A stretch of DNA of 41,416 bases from Anaerolineae bacterium (GCA_011176615.1 DUEG01000015.1:1-41416), one strand, 5' to 3'. Counted from the stretch's first letter, positions 32,164 through 40,463 are shown. A program made the numbers and translations. The notes: a model not told the origin generated them from the letters alone.

Positions 32164-32517
32164 ATGCGTACACCATCCGGTAAAGACTGCAAATTTTTTT
32201 ATGGTGATTATTTCAGAGGCCGTAATAAAGAAGAATGCAGATTATTTCTTGGTACACAATATGAATATCAATGGAACGCTAATTTATGTCTCACTTGTCC
32301 AGTACCAGATATTTTGCTAGCAAATGCTTGTGAGCACATGATCCTCACAGGGAAAATAGTGAAACCGTTTTTCATATTGAAAGCAAGAGTCGAAATTTCA
32401 GCATTCTGTAACAAAACCAAGCAAGTTGTTGATAAACCATATATCGGCTGTGGTGAATGCCATTCACTTCCATCAATCTTCAATAAGGCGAACGATGACT
32501 CTTACAATACTGATTGA
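32164..32517 (+). CDS. Small Cys-rich protein, likely metal or Fe-S binding
   Basis: 117 residues with eight cysteines, at 9, 25, 42, 45, 56, 82, 96 and 99, plus His58 and His100. The CxxC at 42-45 and the GCGECH at 95-100 look like metal-site halves, so a zinc or iron-sulfur protein is likely. I do not recognise a named family; the spacing suggests a conserved fold and not random sequence. There is no signal peptide. Start at ATG 32164: no Shine-Dalgarno, but a perfect extended -10 ends 7 bases upstream, so the mRNA is probably leaderless. Its last 23 bases overlap the next gene, which suggests joint expression. Confidence 0.7.
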   Translation: MRTPSGKDCKFFYGDYFRGRNKEECRLFLGTQYEYQWNANLCLTCPVPDILLANACEHMILTGKIVKPFFILKARVEISAFCNKTKQVVDKPYIGCGECHSLPSIFNKANDDSYNTD

Positions 32518-33703
32518 TCTTGACGATACATTACTTGATAATGATATGGGGGTTTTCCTTCCTAATTACCTGAATACCCTAGGGAACTTCATGGCTTCTA
32601 CAATTGACCCCAATATCCTCTCCTCTGCATTAAGAAGAGGAACAAGCAAGATGTTTGAAAACAATTCGATTGACCGAACCCTTAAAAGTGTCTTCAACGA
32701 TTTTTTCTATAGTAACATCGACTTTAAGGAAGACCAAATTGGAAACTTAATTAATGATTTCTACAAAAACGAATTCCCAAAATTAAAAAACATAACAAAA
32801 CCAATTCCCGAGGCTAAAACATTTATCGATCGTGCTCTTGAGCGTAAATATCGGATTGGAATTGCTACCAACCCTTTATTCCCGCGCACAGCCATTATCC
32901 AGCGCCTTCAATGGGCAGGTTTGGACTCGAATAAATATGATTTCGCCCTAATTCCATCGTACGCAGATTTTCATTTTGCAAAACCAAACCCTGCATATTT
33001 TGCAGAGTTTATTTCAAGAATAGGCTGGCCAGAAGATCCTATCATCATGATAGGCAATGATCCCGAACATGATATCCAAGGCGCCAAAAACTTCGGAATA
33101 CCTGCTTTCCAAATAATCAAACACGACATAAGCACAAAATCCAACCTCACAAAAAGATATGGACAAGGGAGTATCAATTCTGTATTTGATTGGATTGATC
33201 GATTCAATGTTAAAGACTTGTCCCCAAATTTCGAAAAACGAACTTCAATCATTGCACAACTTAAAGGAATCCCCGCAGCAATTGACACGATTTATAATCA
33301 AACCAATACTTCTTCTTGGAATGCGCACCCCAATAAAAACGAACGGGGATTGCTTGAAATTTTATGCCATGTCAGAGACGTTGAAAAAGAAGTAAATATT
33401 CCACGCATCAAAAAAATCTTAAATGAGACTAACCCCTTCATCTCTGAGACCGACATAGATCAATGGCTTGAAACAAGGAAATATCAAGAACAAAACAAGC
33501 ATTCTGCACTCCCTGAATACTTAAATGCTCGCAAGGAAACCATCGCATTAATTGAGAATATGTCAGACTTAGATTGGAAACGACCTGCTAATCATGCTTT
33601 ACTTGGCACAACTTCATTGCACGAACTTATCCGAATGATAAATCAACATGACCGTCTTATTATTCGTCAGATTCATCAAGTAATCACGGAACCAACCAAC
33701 TAA
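32495..33703 (+). CDS. HAD-family hydrolase fused to a DinB-like domain
   Basis: 402 residues from ATG 32495, behind AAGG and overlapping the previous gene by 23 bases. The first half (about 1-225) is a HAD phosphatase-type domain: nucleophile motif DLDDT at 8-12, ATNP motif II, AKPNP Lys motif III, and GNDPEHDIQGA motif IV. The second half (about 250-400) resembles a DinB/DUF664 four-helix bundle, with His residues in LCHVRD and SLHELIRMINQHDR where this family places its metal-binding histidines. HAD hydrolases remove phosphate from small metabolites; what the DinB part does, and the substrate, are unknown. Confidence 0.82.
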   Translation: MTLTILIDLDDTLLDNDMGVFLPNYLNTLGNFMASTIDPNILSSALRRGTSKMFENNSIDRTLKSVFNDFFYSNIDFKEDQIGNLINDFYKNEFPKLKNITKPIPEAKTFIDRALERKYRIGIATNPLFPRTAIIQRLQWAGLDSNKYDFALIPSYADFHFAKPNPAYFAEFISRIGWPEDPIIMIGNDPEHDIQGAKNFGIPAFQIIKHDISTKSNLTKRYGQGSINSVFDWIDRFNVKDLSPNFEKRTSIIAQLKGIPAAIDTIYNQTNTSSWNAHPNKNERGLLEILCHVRDVEKEVNIPRIKKILNETNPFISETDIDQWLETRKYQEQNKHSALPEYLNARKETIALIENMSDLDWKRPANHALLGTTSLHELIRMINQHDRLIIRQIHQVITEPTN

Positions 33704-33720
33704 TATTCAGTTGATAGTAT

Positions 33721-33755
33721 AAAAATCCCCAGAGTCATTATCCTTCTCCGGGGAT
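33721..33755 (-). terminator. Terminator between the HAD-DinB and LysM genes
   Basis: On the minus strand: ATCCCCggag, loop, ctctGGGGAT, then TTTTT at 33725-33721. The 10-bp stem has one mismatch. The T-run lies on the minus-strand side, so it serves the LysM gene better than the convergent HAD gene. Confidence 0.7.
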
Positions 33756-33774
33756 CGCGTATCTTTAAAAGTAA

Positions 33775-34161
33775 TTACCTCTTAAAATCAGGAATAATCA
33801 GTTCCATACCAGGTCGTATGATATTTGGATTGTCCCCAATAATTTCCTTATTTGCTTCATAAATAATCATCCATTTGTCTTTCGCCGCCGAACCGTAATA
33901 CTTCAATGAAATATGGCTTAAGGTTTCGTCTGATTGAACAACATGCTTCCTGGCTTTCTTTTGTGCTTTTGCTAATTCTTTTACTTTCCTTAGTTTGTCT
34001 ACTGAAATTTCCTGTCCGGGTCTACCTGACATCGGCTTTCCCTTATTAACTCTTTCTGATGGGTTAGGACTACCTTCTTTGCCATCTTGCCCACTTGCAT
34101 GCGATTTCATAAGTCCTTTTGCTCTATCAAATAAATCTTTATCTTTGATATTTGCTGTCAT
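33775..34161 (-). CDS. Cytoplasmic LysM-domain protein
   Basis: 128 residues. The N-terminal 75 residues are low-complexity, charged and helical (AKGLMKSH, KLRKVKELAKAQKKARK). The C-terminus (about 78-126) is one LysM domain with VVQSDETLSHISLKYYGSA and IIRPGMELIIPD. There is no signal peptide or membrane helix, so it is likely cytoplasmic, as in the potassium-binding Kbp/YgaU type, though the BON domain of Kbp is missing. It follows a small helical gene by 34 bases on the same strand. Confidence 0.85.
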   Translation of the reverse strand: MTANIKDKDLFDRAKGLMKSHASGQDGKEGSPNPSERVNKGKPMSGRPGQEISVDKLRKVKELAKAQKKARKHVVQSDETLSHISLKYYGSAAKDKWMIIYEANKEIIGDNPNIIRPGMELIIPDFKR

Positions 34162-34195
34162 ACTTTCCTCTATTATTAGTGATGCTTATCTGTAA

Positions 34196-34411
34196 TTATT
34201 TGTCTGTTTTATTAAAAAACCCACCAAGTCCCTTAGCAATATTCTCTATCGTGTCAATTGTTTGCTCATTATCTAAAAAACCTTGCAGATTTCCACCAAT
34301 TGGGGATGGCAACTTGTCATCCAGATAATTCAACACGGTCACGACCACTTTTTTCGCTAACTCTTCTGATATATCCGTTTTCTCAACAACTACTTTAATT
34401 ATTTCGTCCAT
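34196..34411 (-). CDS. Small helical protein (DUF937/DUF2267-like)
   Basis: 71 residues, almost entirely helical: MDEIIKVVVEKTDISEELAKKVVVTVLNYL, a PIGGN turn, then a second helical part. The pattern resembles the small DUF937/DUF2267-type proteins, but I am not sure of the family. ATG 34411 has AAAGGAGG 8 bases upstream. Together with the LysM gene it makes a two-gene unit. Function unknown. Confidence 0.7.
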   Translation of the reverse strand: MDEIIKVVVEKTDISEELAKKVVVTVLNYLDDKLPSPIGGNLQGFLDNEQTIDTIENIAKGLGGFFNKTDK

Positions 34412-34455
34412 TTAATTGATCCTCCTTTTTTTGAAAAAACATTCCAACATAAAAA

Positions 34456-34464
34456 TGCTATAAT
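34456..34464 (+). promoter_or_regulatory. Extended -10 promoter of fabL
   Basis: TGCTATAAT at 34456-34464, perfect extended -10; no -35 of note. A start near 34471 leaves a leader of about 35 bases with GTGAGG before the GTG. Confidence 0.55.
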
Positions 34465-34505
34465 CATTCGAAAAAACTCTCCTTTTTTCTTTTTGTGAGG
34501 ATTCT

Positions 34506-35300
34506 GTGGATAATACTCTTGTATTTCGTAACCATCTGACATTAATTACAGGTTCAGGAAGAGGTATCGGTAAAGAAATTGCAATCCACTTTGCAAAAAA
34601 TGGATCAGATATAGTAATAAACTTTTTCCGAAATCGAAAACCCGCGGAAGAAACAGCCAAGATAATTCACGATCTTGGAAGAAAAGTATGCCTGGTTAAA
34701 GCAAATATTGGCGATATTGATGAATTAAACCACCTATTTGATATAGTTGAAACGAAATTCGGCTATCTCGATAATTTTATTCACAATGCTGCTTCTGGTT
34801 ATAACCGCCCAGCACTTGAACAACGCGGAAAAGGTTGGGACTGGACAATGAACATTAACGCTCGCTCTCTTCTTTTTGCAGCACAACGAGCCGTTCCTTT
34901 AATGAAAAAACGAGGTGGGGGTGCTATCGTAAGCATATCAAGCCCCGGTTCTTCTAGGGTTATTCCTGACTATATCGTTGTCGGTGCCAGCAAGGCTGCG
35001 CTAGAATCCATTACGCGGTATTTAGCAATTGAACTCGCTCAATATAAAATAGTTGTCAATGCAGTATCCCCGGGCATTGTCCTCACGGATGCCTTAAAAC
35101 ATTTTAATCTAATCAGAAAAGAAGAGGATTTGATTACAAAAGTCAGAAAGTTAACGCCTGCAGGTCGCCTTGTAACCCCAAACGACATTGCTGAAGCCGT
35201 TTCATTTTTATGTTCCCCGGCGGCTTATATGATTCGAGGACAAACACTCGTCGTAGATGGCGGCTACACCCTACCATTGACTAGTGTAACCAACGAATAA
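34506..35300 (+). CDS. fabL: Enoyl-ACP reductase III-type short-chain dehydrogenase (FabL-like)
   Basis: 264 residues of the SDR fold: cofactor loop TGSGRGIG (15-22), NNAASG-type motif (HNAASG 93-98), WDWTMNINA and the tail IRGQTLVVDGG. Instead of the common YxxxK, the active-site pair is Tyr156 and Lys163 with six residues between, which is the Bacillus FabL arrangement; the run TRYLAIEL...NAVSPG...TDALKHF also matches FabL closely. FabL reduces enoyl-ACP, the last step of fatty-acid elongation, with NADPH. GTG 34506 has GTGAGG 5 bases upstream. It stands alone, not in a fab cluster. Confidence 0.85.
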   Translation: MDNTLVFRNHLTLITGSGRGIGKEIAIHFAKNGSDIVINFFRNRKPAEETAKIIHDLGRKVCLVKANIGDIDELNHLFDIVETKFGYLDNFIHNAASGYNRPALEQRGKGWDWTMNINARSLLFAAQRAVPLMKKRGGGAIVSISSPGSSRVIPDYIVVGASKAALESITRYLAIELAQYKIVVNAVSPGIVLTDALKHFNLIRKEEDLITKVRKLTPAGRLVTPNDIAEAVSFLCSPAAYMIRGQTLVVDGGYTLPLTSVTNE

Positions 35301-35512
35301 TTCTCCTTTCTCCTATTCATTGTTTAACTATTACAACTGTAAATTTCATGATCAATATTGTTGATAAATTCCGCCCTGCAATAAAAGATATGGATTTTCT
35401 CTTAAACTTTCAATTATTCAAAAGCAGAAGACTCCTAACTAATTATTTACAAAATATCATCATCTATTCAAAAAATTTGTAACTATTTATCACAAATTTA
35501 TTATTTCCTTAG

Positions 35513-36145
35513 TCACACCCCAACCAACACCGCTCGGGCAGGAGCCCCATCCGCACCACTTATTTTTAATGGTAAGCAATAAAGCGTATAGCGCCCCTGA
35601 GAAACTTCAGACAGATCTAATCCTTCAATTACAATTACGCCTGCACCCAACAAAATTTGATGAACAGGCTTGGTATTTTTATAAGGAGAAACAGAAAGAT
35701 AATCAACACCCACGACTTTAACACCACGTTTAACCAGATAAGTTGCTGCATCTGGACTTAATGCCACATAATCTGTATGGAAATCTTTATCCCCTTTTGC
35801 CCAAAAATCAGAATTCTTCGTTTTAAACAAGATTCGGCGTGTTCTAGGAGGAATGTCTGCCGTTTTTAATAATTCAGCAGTTATTATGTCAGCATTAGGA
35901 AAACATTTAACATAGGCTCTTCCCATTAAGGTTTTCACAGGAACTTTATCCACAGTCATTGCCCCATTAATAAAGTGATGCGGTGCATCAATATGTGTTC
36001 CTGTGTGAGCAGACATTGACAACTGTGTAATATTCGATTCTTCTCCATTAGAGATAGAACTAATTTTTTCTAAATGCACACGTGGATCGCCAGGCCAAGT
36101 TGGCATTGTCCCTGCGATTGTTAAAGTAATATCATATATGTTCAT
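35513..36145 (-). CDS. Cyclase-family metal-dependent hydrolase
   Basis: 210 residues of the cyclase/kynurenine-formamidase (KynB-like) family. The metal motif HTGTHIDAPHHF is at about 47-58; MPTWPGDP at 13-20 and VVGVDYLSVSP are also typical. Members hydrolyse formyl or amide bonds of small molecules with zinc or manganese. No tryptophan-catabolism genes are near, so the substrate is open. ATG 36145 follows AAGGAGC. It shares no operon with its neighbours as far as spacing tells. Confidence 0.9.
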   Translation of the reverse strand: MNIYDITLTIAGTMPTWPGDPRVHLEKISSISNGEESNITQLSMSAHTGTHIDAPHHFINGAMTVDKVPVKTLMGRAYVKCFPNADIITAELLKTADIPPRTRRILFKTKNSDFWAKGDKDFHTDYVALSPDAATYLVKRGVKVVGVDYLSVSPYKNTKPVHQILLGAGVIVIEGLDLSEVSQGRYTLYCLPLKISGADGAPARAVLVGV

Positions 36146-36297
36146 ATTGCTCCTTCCTAACTCTTAAAAAAAGTATATATCATCGTATAAAAATAATCAA
36201 ATACAATTTATATTGTTATTCCCAATGAGCAATCCACATGTATTTAATTACCCCTTTAATTTGCCTCCCTGATCGTCAAAGTTATCAAAAACCACTC

Positions 36298-37233
36298 CTA
36301 TGACTTCTTTACAATATTCTGGATCAGAACACGTCTCCAATTCTCGCCTACCAGGTAATCCAAACGCTTTGAAAACCTAGATGGCATTAGGTTAAGTAAT
36401 CTCGGTATCGTGTCAAGTGAACAAGTCCTGTTTGTTGCTAAATAATCTAACCAATAAACAGACACTGGCGCCGTAGGTAGTAAAGATTCAATTAAAACCG
36501 TAATCATACGCAACAAAGGTGGACTAACCGAAACCATCATCCTATTCGTGCCTAATTTTCCCAAGATTAATTTTACGACCTCATGATAATTTAAAAATTC
36601 AGGGCCTCCCAATTCAATCATTTTATTTGAAATATCACGATTTTCCAATGCCCACACCAAACACTTAACCAAATCTTCTACCCAAAGCGGTTGAATCAGA
36701 ATATCACCTTTTCCAGGCATAAAAAAAATAATGGGAACTGCTTTAATTATTTGCGCAATGGAAGTTGTAAACCCGTCGCCCTTTCCAAAAACAATTGACG
36801 TCCTAAATATTGTGTATGGGATTTTGCTCTTTCTAATATATTCCTCTGCAATCGCTTTTGCCTTAAATACTGGGTATGCTGAAGCGCGGTCTGCCCCAAT
36901 ATGACTTAGATAGAATATTTTCTTTACATTCGCATCCTCTGCAGCGTGGATGATTGCTCTTGTCCCCTCAACATCCACTTTTAGCAGGTTTTCTTTGATT
37001 CCTTGTCTCTCTATACCAACAAGATGGAAAACCGTGTCTACGTCGACCATGGCTGCTCTTAACCCCCTTTCATCCTGAAGGCTTGCAACAGCAACATTTA
37101 CTTTAACGCCATGTGGTAATCGTGGAGATTTTTTTGAAGGACGAATCAATACCCTGACAGGATACCCTGCCTCAACCAAGGTCCTGATTAAAGCCTTTCC
37201 AATAAATCCTGTTCCACCAGTAACAAGGATCAT
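36298..37233 (-). CDS. NAD(P)-binding atypical SDR (epimerase-like)
   Basis: 311 residues. The N-terminal Rossmann motif TGGTGFIGKALI (5-16) is clear, and further motifs VFHLVGIE and FYLSHIGADR follow, but the YxxxK couple is replaced by YPVFKAKAIAEEYI, typical of atypical SDRs such as the complex-I NDUFA9-like or NmrA-like proteins. The C-terminal part (about 240-311) is hydrophobic and may touch the membrane (LLRMITVLIESLLP). Substrate unknown; a nucleotide-sugar epimerase role is not supported. ATG 37233 is divergent from the TIM-barrel gene at 37367. Confidence 0.85.
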   Translation of the reverse strand: MILVTGGTGFIGKALIRTLVEAGYPVRVLIRPSKKSPRLPHGVKVNVAVASLQDERGLRAAMVDVDTVFHLVGIERQGIKENLLKVDVEGTRAIIHAAEDANVKKIFYLSHIGADRASAYPVFKAKAIAEEYIRKSKIPYTIFRTSIVFGKGDGFTTSIAQIIKAVPIIFFMPGKGDILIQPLWVEDLVKCLVWALENRDISNKMIELGGPEFLNYHEVVKLILGKLGTNRMMVSVSPPLLRMITVLIESLLPTAPVSVYWLDYLATNRTCSLDTIPRLLNLMPSRFSKRLDYLVGENWRRVLIQNIVKKS

Positions 37234-37366
37234 AAAACACTCACGCTAATTGGATAAATACATTTCTACCCAAGATTTACTGGATTATAGCATGTCACAA
37301 ATTGGCATATCTCTTGCATCATCATAGACCATAATTCAATAATTTTCTAAAAAATGAAGGCAAATC

Positions 37367-38605
37367 ATGGAAAGACTTGGATTCCACTATTATCCAGACA
37401 CAAATCATTATCGCCAAAGCGATTTAAATAAATGGTTACCCGAATTAATTAACCTTGGTGCATCATGGTTAGTAATGCATGCGCCCTATAAGAGAGCAAT
37501 ACCTGAATTCTTTATAAAAGGATTGATCAAATCAGGCATAAATCCTATCCTTCAATATAATATGAAAATTGATCAATCGAGCAATACAGATGATTTCAAT
37601 GTAATTCTACACGCCTATGCGAAGTGGGGAGTGAAAAATATAATTTTTTTTGATCGTCCCAATATGCAGGCGAGTTGGTCTCCATCTCTTTGGCTCAAAT
37701 ACGACCCAGTCGATAAATTCCTGGACATCTTCGCACCTTTAGCGAAGCAACTGATTAGCCATAAAATTACACCCCTTTTCCCACCATTGGAACCAGGCGG
37801 TGACTATTGGGACACAGCATTTCTAAGATCGGCTCTTCAGGGTTTATCACGCCGAGGCGAGAAGGATATCTTGGACAAATTAGTCATCACTTGTTATTCA
37901 TCTCCGAGATCAAAACCATTGAACTGGGGCGCCGGCGGACAAGAACGTTGGCCCGATTCTCGTCCTTATTCGAAATCAGCCAAAGGTCAGGATCATTTCG
38001 GATTTCGAATTTTCGATTGGTATATAACAATAGTCAAAGCAGTATTAATGGAAACCAAACCCGTCTTTTTATTGGGTCTTAATGGGGAAGGTTATAGAAA
38101 GCAGAGTAATCCGTACCTAGATATCGCAAAACTATTAGCATATGAAGAATTAAAAGATGTAGATCCACTCCCTAACGAGATTATTGGTGGCGCGTTTGAA
38201 CTTCCCCAATTCACTAAAAATCAAGAAATTTATTCCAAGAATATTTCAACCTTAAACGAAGAAAAAATTATCAAATCAATAAAAGAATGGATCATTGAAC
38301 GAGATAGGTCGTCCAGCAAGGAACCCATTTCCACATTTAGAATTAAACATTACCTGCTCCTCCCCACTTATGATTGGGGTATTGCAGATTGGCATCTCGA
38401 TGTAATTCGTCCCTATGTAAAAAAATATAAACCTACAATTGGATATTCATTAATCGAAGCGTCTCACGCTCAACGCGTTACCGTTATTGGCGGTAATCAA
38501 CTATTTCCAGAAGAAGAATTAAGAAAACTTCGTAATAATGGCGTTGTTGTAGAGCGAATCGAAGGGGACGGTACAGAAATTGCAACAGTATTAGCAAAAC
38601 ATTAA
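37367..38605 (+). CDS. TIM-barrel protein, possibly a glycoside hydrolase, with CWB2-like tail
   Basis: 412 residues, no signal peptide. The first 300 residues look like a beta/alpha barrel of the glycoside-hydrolase clan (MERLGFHYYPD, NLGASWLVMHAPY, GINPILQYNMKI, NIIFFDRPN, PLFPPLEPGGDYWD), but I cannot point to a certain pair of catalytic Glu residues. The last 45 residues (RVTVIGGNQLFPEEELRKL, then VERIEGDGTEIATVLA) have the rhythm of a cell-wall-binding CWB2 repeat. ATG 37367 is weakly preceded by GAAGG. The ftsZ gene begins 27 bases after its stop, so they are probably one operon. Function unknown. Confidence 0.75.
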   Translation: MERLGFHYYPDTNHYRQSDLNKWLPELINLGASWLVMHAPYKRAIPEFFIKGLIKSGINPILQYNMKIDQSSNTDDFNVILHAYAKWGVKNIIFFDRPNMQASWSPSLWLKYDPVDKFLDIFAPLAKQLISHKITPLFPPLEPGGDYWDTAFLRSALQGLSRRGEKDILDKLVITCYSSPRSKPLNWGAGGQERWPDSRPYSKSAKGQDHFGFRIFDWYITIVKAVLMETKPVFLLGLNGEGYRKQSNPYLDIAKLLAYEELKDVDPLPNEIIGGAFELPQFTKNQEIYSKNISTLNEEKIIKSIKEWIIERDRSSSKEPISTFRIKHYLLLPTYDWGIADWHLDVIRPYVKKYKPTIGYSLIEASHAQRVTVIGGNQLFPEEELRKLRNNGVVVERIEGDGTEIATVLAKH

Positions 38606-38632
38606 TTGGTCATTTTATCAAAGAGGAAAGCC

Positions 38633-39796
38633 ATGTTATTAGATAAATACGCCGCACCCACAAAACCAAATCGCATAATCGAATCTTCAAACAAGAGCGA
38701 AGCCCCAATCCACAAGCCGGTTCTCAAAGTCCTTGGGCTTGGAGGAGGTGGCAGCAATGCTGTTGACAGAATGCTTGAGCTAGGAATAGAGGGTGTTGAA
38801 TTTATCATTGCGAATACTGATCGCCAAGCCCTCGAACAAAGTTATGCACAACATAAGATCCAACTTGGGCCTAAGTTAACCAGGGGATTAGGCGCAGGTG
38901 GGGATCCTCAAGTAGGACAGGCTGCTGCTCAAGAAAGTTGGAAAGAAATTGAGAAAGCACTTGCAGGCGCTGATATGGTTTTTCTAACCGCCGGTATGGG
39001 AGGCGGAACAGGGACTGGTTCTATTCCAATTGCTGCAAAAATCGCTCGTTCTCAGGGGGCTGTCACAATTGCTATTGTTACAACCCCATTCTCTTTTGAG
39101 ATGGGCGCCAGGCAAAAAAACGCAGCAAATGGGCTTGCGCTTCTGCGTAAAAACACAGATACGCTTATCGCCATTCCAAACGATCGACTTTTATATGTCG
39201 CTCCAAAAGACTTGCCCTTAGATACAGCATTCCGCCTTGCAGACGATGTTCTTCGCCAAGCAGTACAGGCGATTACCGAGCTCATTACTATCCCCGGATT
39301 AATCAATGTGGATTTTGCACATATCCGAAGGTTGATGCAACTAGGTGGTGGCGCTTTGATGGCTATTGGTAATGGCGAAGGAGAGAACAAAGCATTATCC
39401 GCAGTAAAGCAAGCGCTCAATCATCCTTTATTAGAATCAATCTCAATTGATCGTGCAGCAGGCATCATTGCAAGTTTTAATGCTGGCGATGATCTTGCTC
39501 TTTCAGATGTTAGCGACGCACTAAATTATCTGCAAGAACAAACTTACCCAGAAACCGAAATTATTTTGGGCGCAACGCAAAAACCCGAACAAAATGGACA
39601 GGTTCAAGTGATTTTGGTTGTTACAGGAATAGGAGCGCCTTCATTGGAGGATATTCTACCCGGATCAGAGCGATACGCTGTACAAAGTGACTCTTTGGTC
39701 AAGAGAAACATCTTCGATAATCTTCCAACCAGAGAACAACCCTCCACGATAGACAAAGCAAATTTGGACCTACCTGCTTTTCTCAGAAGAAGATAA
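38633..39796 (+). CDS. ftsZ: Cell-division GTPase FtsZ, T7-loop variant
   Basis: 387 residues from ATG 38633, behind AGAGGAAAG. Tubulin-fold GTPase: [13 protein letters not shown] at 35-47, NTDRQAL at 61-67, GLGAGGDP at 85-92, the G-box GMGGGTGTG at 121-129, and TPFSFE at 151-156. The synergy (T7) loop reads [14 protein letters not shown]: Asn225 and Asp227 are kept, but the residue equal to E. coli Asp212 is His230. The C-terminal peptide [10 protein letters not shown], which binds FtsA and SepF-type partners, is intact. FtsZ builds the division ring; this one may be a second, slower paralogue (inference). No ftsA, sepF or mur gene is adjacent. Confidence 0.93.
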   Translation: MLLDKYAAPTKPNRIIESSNKSEAPIHKPVLKVLGLGGGGSNAVDRMLELGIEGVEFIIANTDRQALEQSYAQHKIQLGPKLTRGLGAGGDPQVGQAAAQESWKEIEKALAGADMVFLTAGMGGGTGTGSIPIAAKIARSQGAVTIAIVTTPFSFEMGARQKNAANGLALLRKNTDTLIAIPNDRLLYVAPKDLPLDTAFRLADDVLRQAVQAITELITIPGLINVDFAHIRRLMQLGGGALMAIGNGEGENKALSAVKQALNHPLLESISIDRAAGIIASFNAGDDLALSDVSDALNYLQEQTYPETEIILGATQKPEQNGQVQVILVVTGIGAPSLEDILPGSERYAVQSDSLVKRNIFDNLPTREQPSTIDKANLDLPAFLRRR

Positions 39797-39817
39797 TACT
39801 TACCAATGGAATCAATT

Positions 39818-40069
39818 ATGGATAACAAGACTATCAGCACTGTTAATAGGAAGGTCTACCAAAAGTATCCTGAAACAAAGGGTATCAAACCTAAAATTAA
39901 AAAACAATCTTTAGCAAAGGGTTCTTCAAGAAATAGTGTTTCAGGCAAAAATCTTGTATTCACTTATCATATCAAAGCAGTTACCTCCAATGGTAAAAGT
40001 CTCAACAAGTACGTTCGTGCAGTGGTTAATGAATCAGGAAAAATAGTAAAAATTAGCACTTCTAAATAA
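39818..40069 (+). CDS. Small basic protein of unknown function
   Basis: 83 residues from ATG 39818, with GGAATC upstream; an ATG at 39806 is possible but has no site. Strongly basic, with a Lys/Ser-rich N-terminal half (KGIKPKIKKQSLAKGS) and a beta-rich C-terminus (NLVFTYHIKAVTSNG, YVRAVVNESGKIVKIS). No hydrophobic segment. It begins 21 bases after ftsZ. It may bind nucleic acid or an acidic partner, but no family is recognised. Confidence 0.6.
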   Translation: MDNKTISTVNRKVYQKYPETKGIKPKIKKQSLAKGSSRNSVSGKNLVFTYHIKAVTSNGKSLNKYVRAVVNESGKIVKISTSK

Positions 40070-40085
40070 GAACAGGGTAAACACT

Positions 40086-40304
40086 ATGCAAACGAGAATG
40101 GTATACGAAAAAATTGAATTAAAAATGTGGCGATTATTAATACCCTTAATGGACGACCTCAAAGAATATTCACCACGTATCCAAAAAATAGTATCTTCCA
40201 TAAAATCAATGAATGTTTCAAGGTCAATTATTATAATTGCTGCTATTGCGTTGTCCGGACTTCTTGTTGGATTTCTCTCCGCAATTCTATTAGGATTATC
40301 CTAA
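40086..40304 (+). CDS. Small tail-anchored membrane protein
   Basis: 72 residues. The N-terminal 45 are soluble and basic/helical; one hydrophobic helix at about 47-70 (SIIIIAAIALSGLLVGFLSA) ends the chain. It starts 16 bases after the small basic gene, so it continues the ftsZ transcript, and a terminator follows at 40333. Placement suggests a membrane partner of the division or envelope genes. Not recognised. Confidence 0.6.
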   Translation: MQTRMVYEKIELKMWRLLIPLMDDLKEYSPRIQKIVSSIKSMNVSRSIIIIAAIALSGLLVGFLSAILLGLS

Positions 40305-40332
40305 CAGAAGTTGAGAAATATATCATTATCCC

Positions 40333-40376
40333 AAAATGTAGTGCTTACATTTAATAAGCATTGCATTTTTAATTTA
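40333..40376 (+). terminator. Rho-independent terminator of the ftsZ operon
   Basis: A 15-bp stem with two G-U pairs (aaaatgtagtgctta 40333-40347 and taagcattgcatttt 40355-40369), 7-base loop, followed by T-rich TAATTTA. Confidence 0.8.
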
Positions 40377-40414
40377 AATCAAACAAATTGTTCATCACCA
40401 TAGAATCACATGTC

Positions 40415-40463
40415 TGGTAAAATTTTGATGTGAATAAATTTTTTACACTTATAATGTACATTA
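40415..40463 (+). promoter_or_regulatory. Tandem promoter region of the LCP-like gene
   Basis: Extended -10 TGGTAAAAT at 40415-40423, and a perfect TATAAT at 40450-40455 with TTGATG (40425-40430) 19 bases upstream. The second -10 overlaps a perfect 12-base palindrome, TAATGTACATTA, at 40452-40463, a likely operator. The gene start at 40532 is about 70-110 bases further on. The rest of the gap holds no gene. Confidence 0.45.

Noticed and set aside
38606-38632. TTG 38606 as the ftsZ start
   Set aside because: It lies just after the previous stop without a ribosome binding site; AGAGGAAAG precedes ATG 38633.
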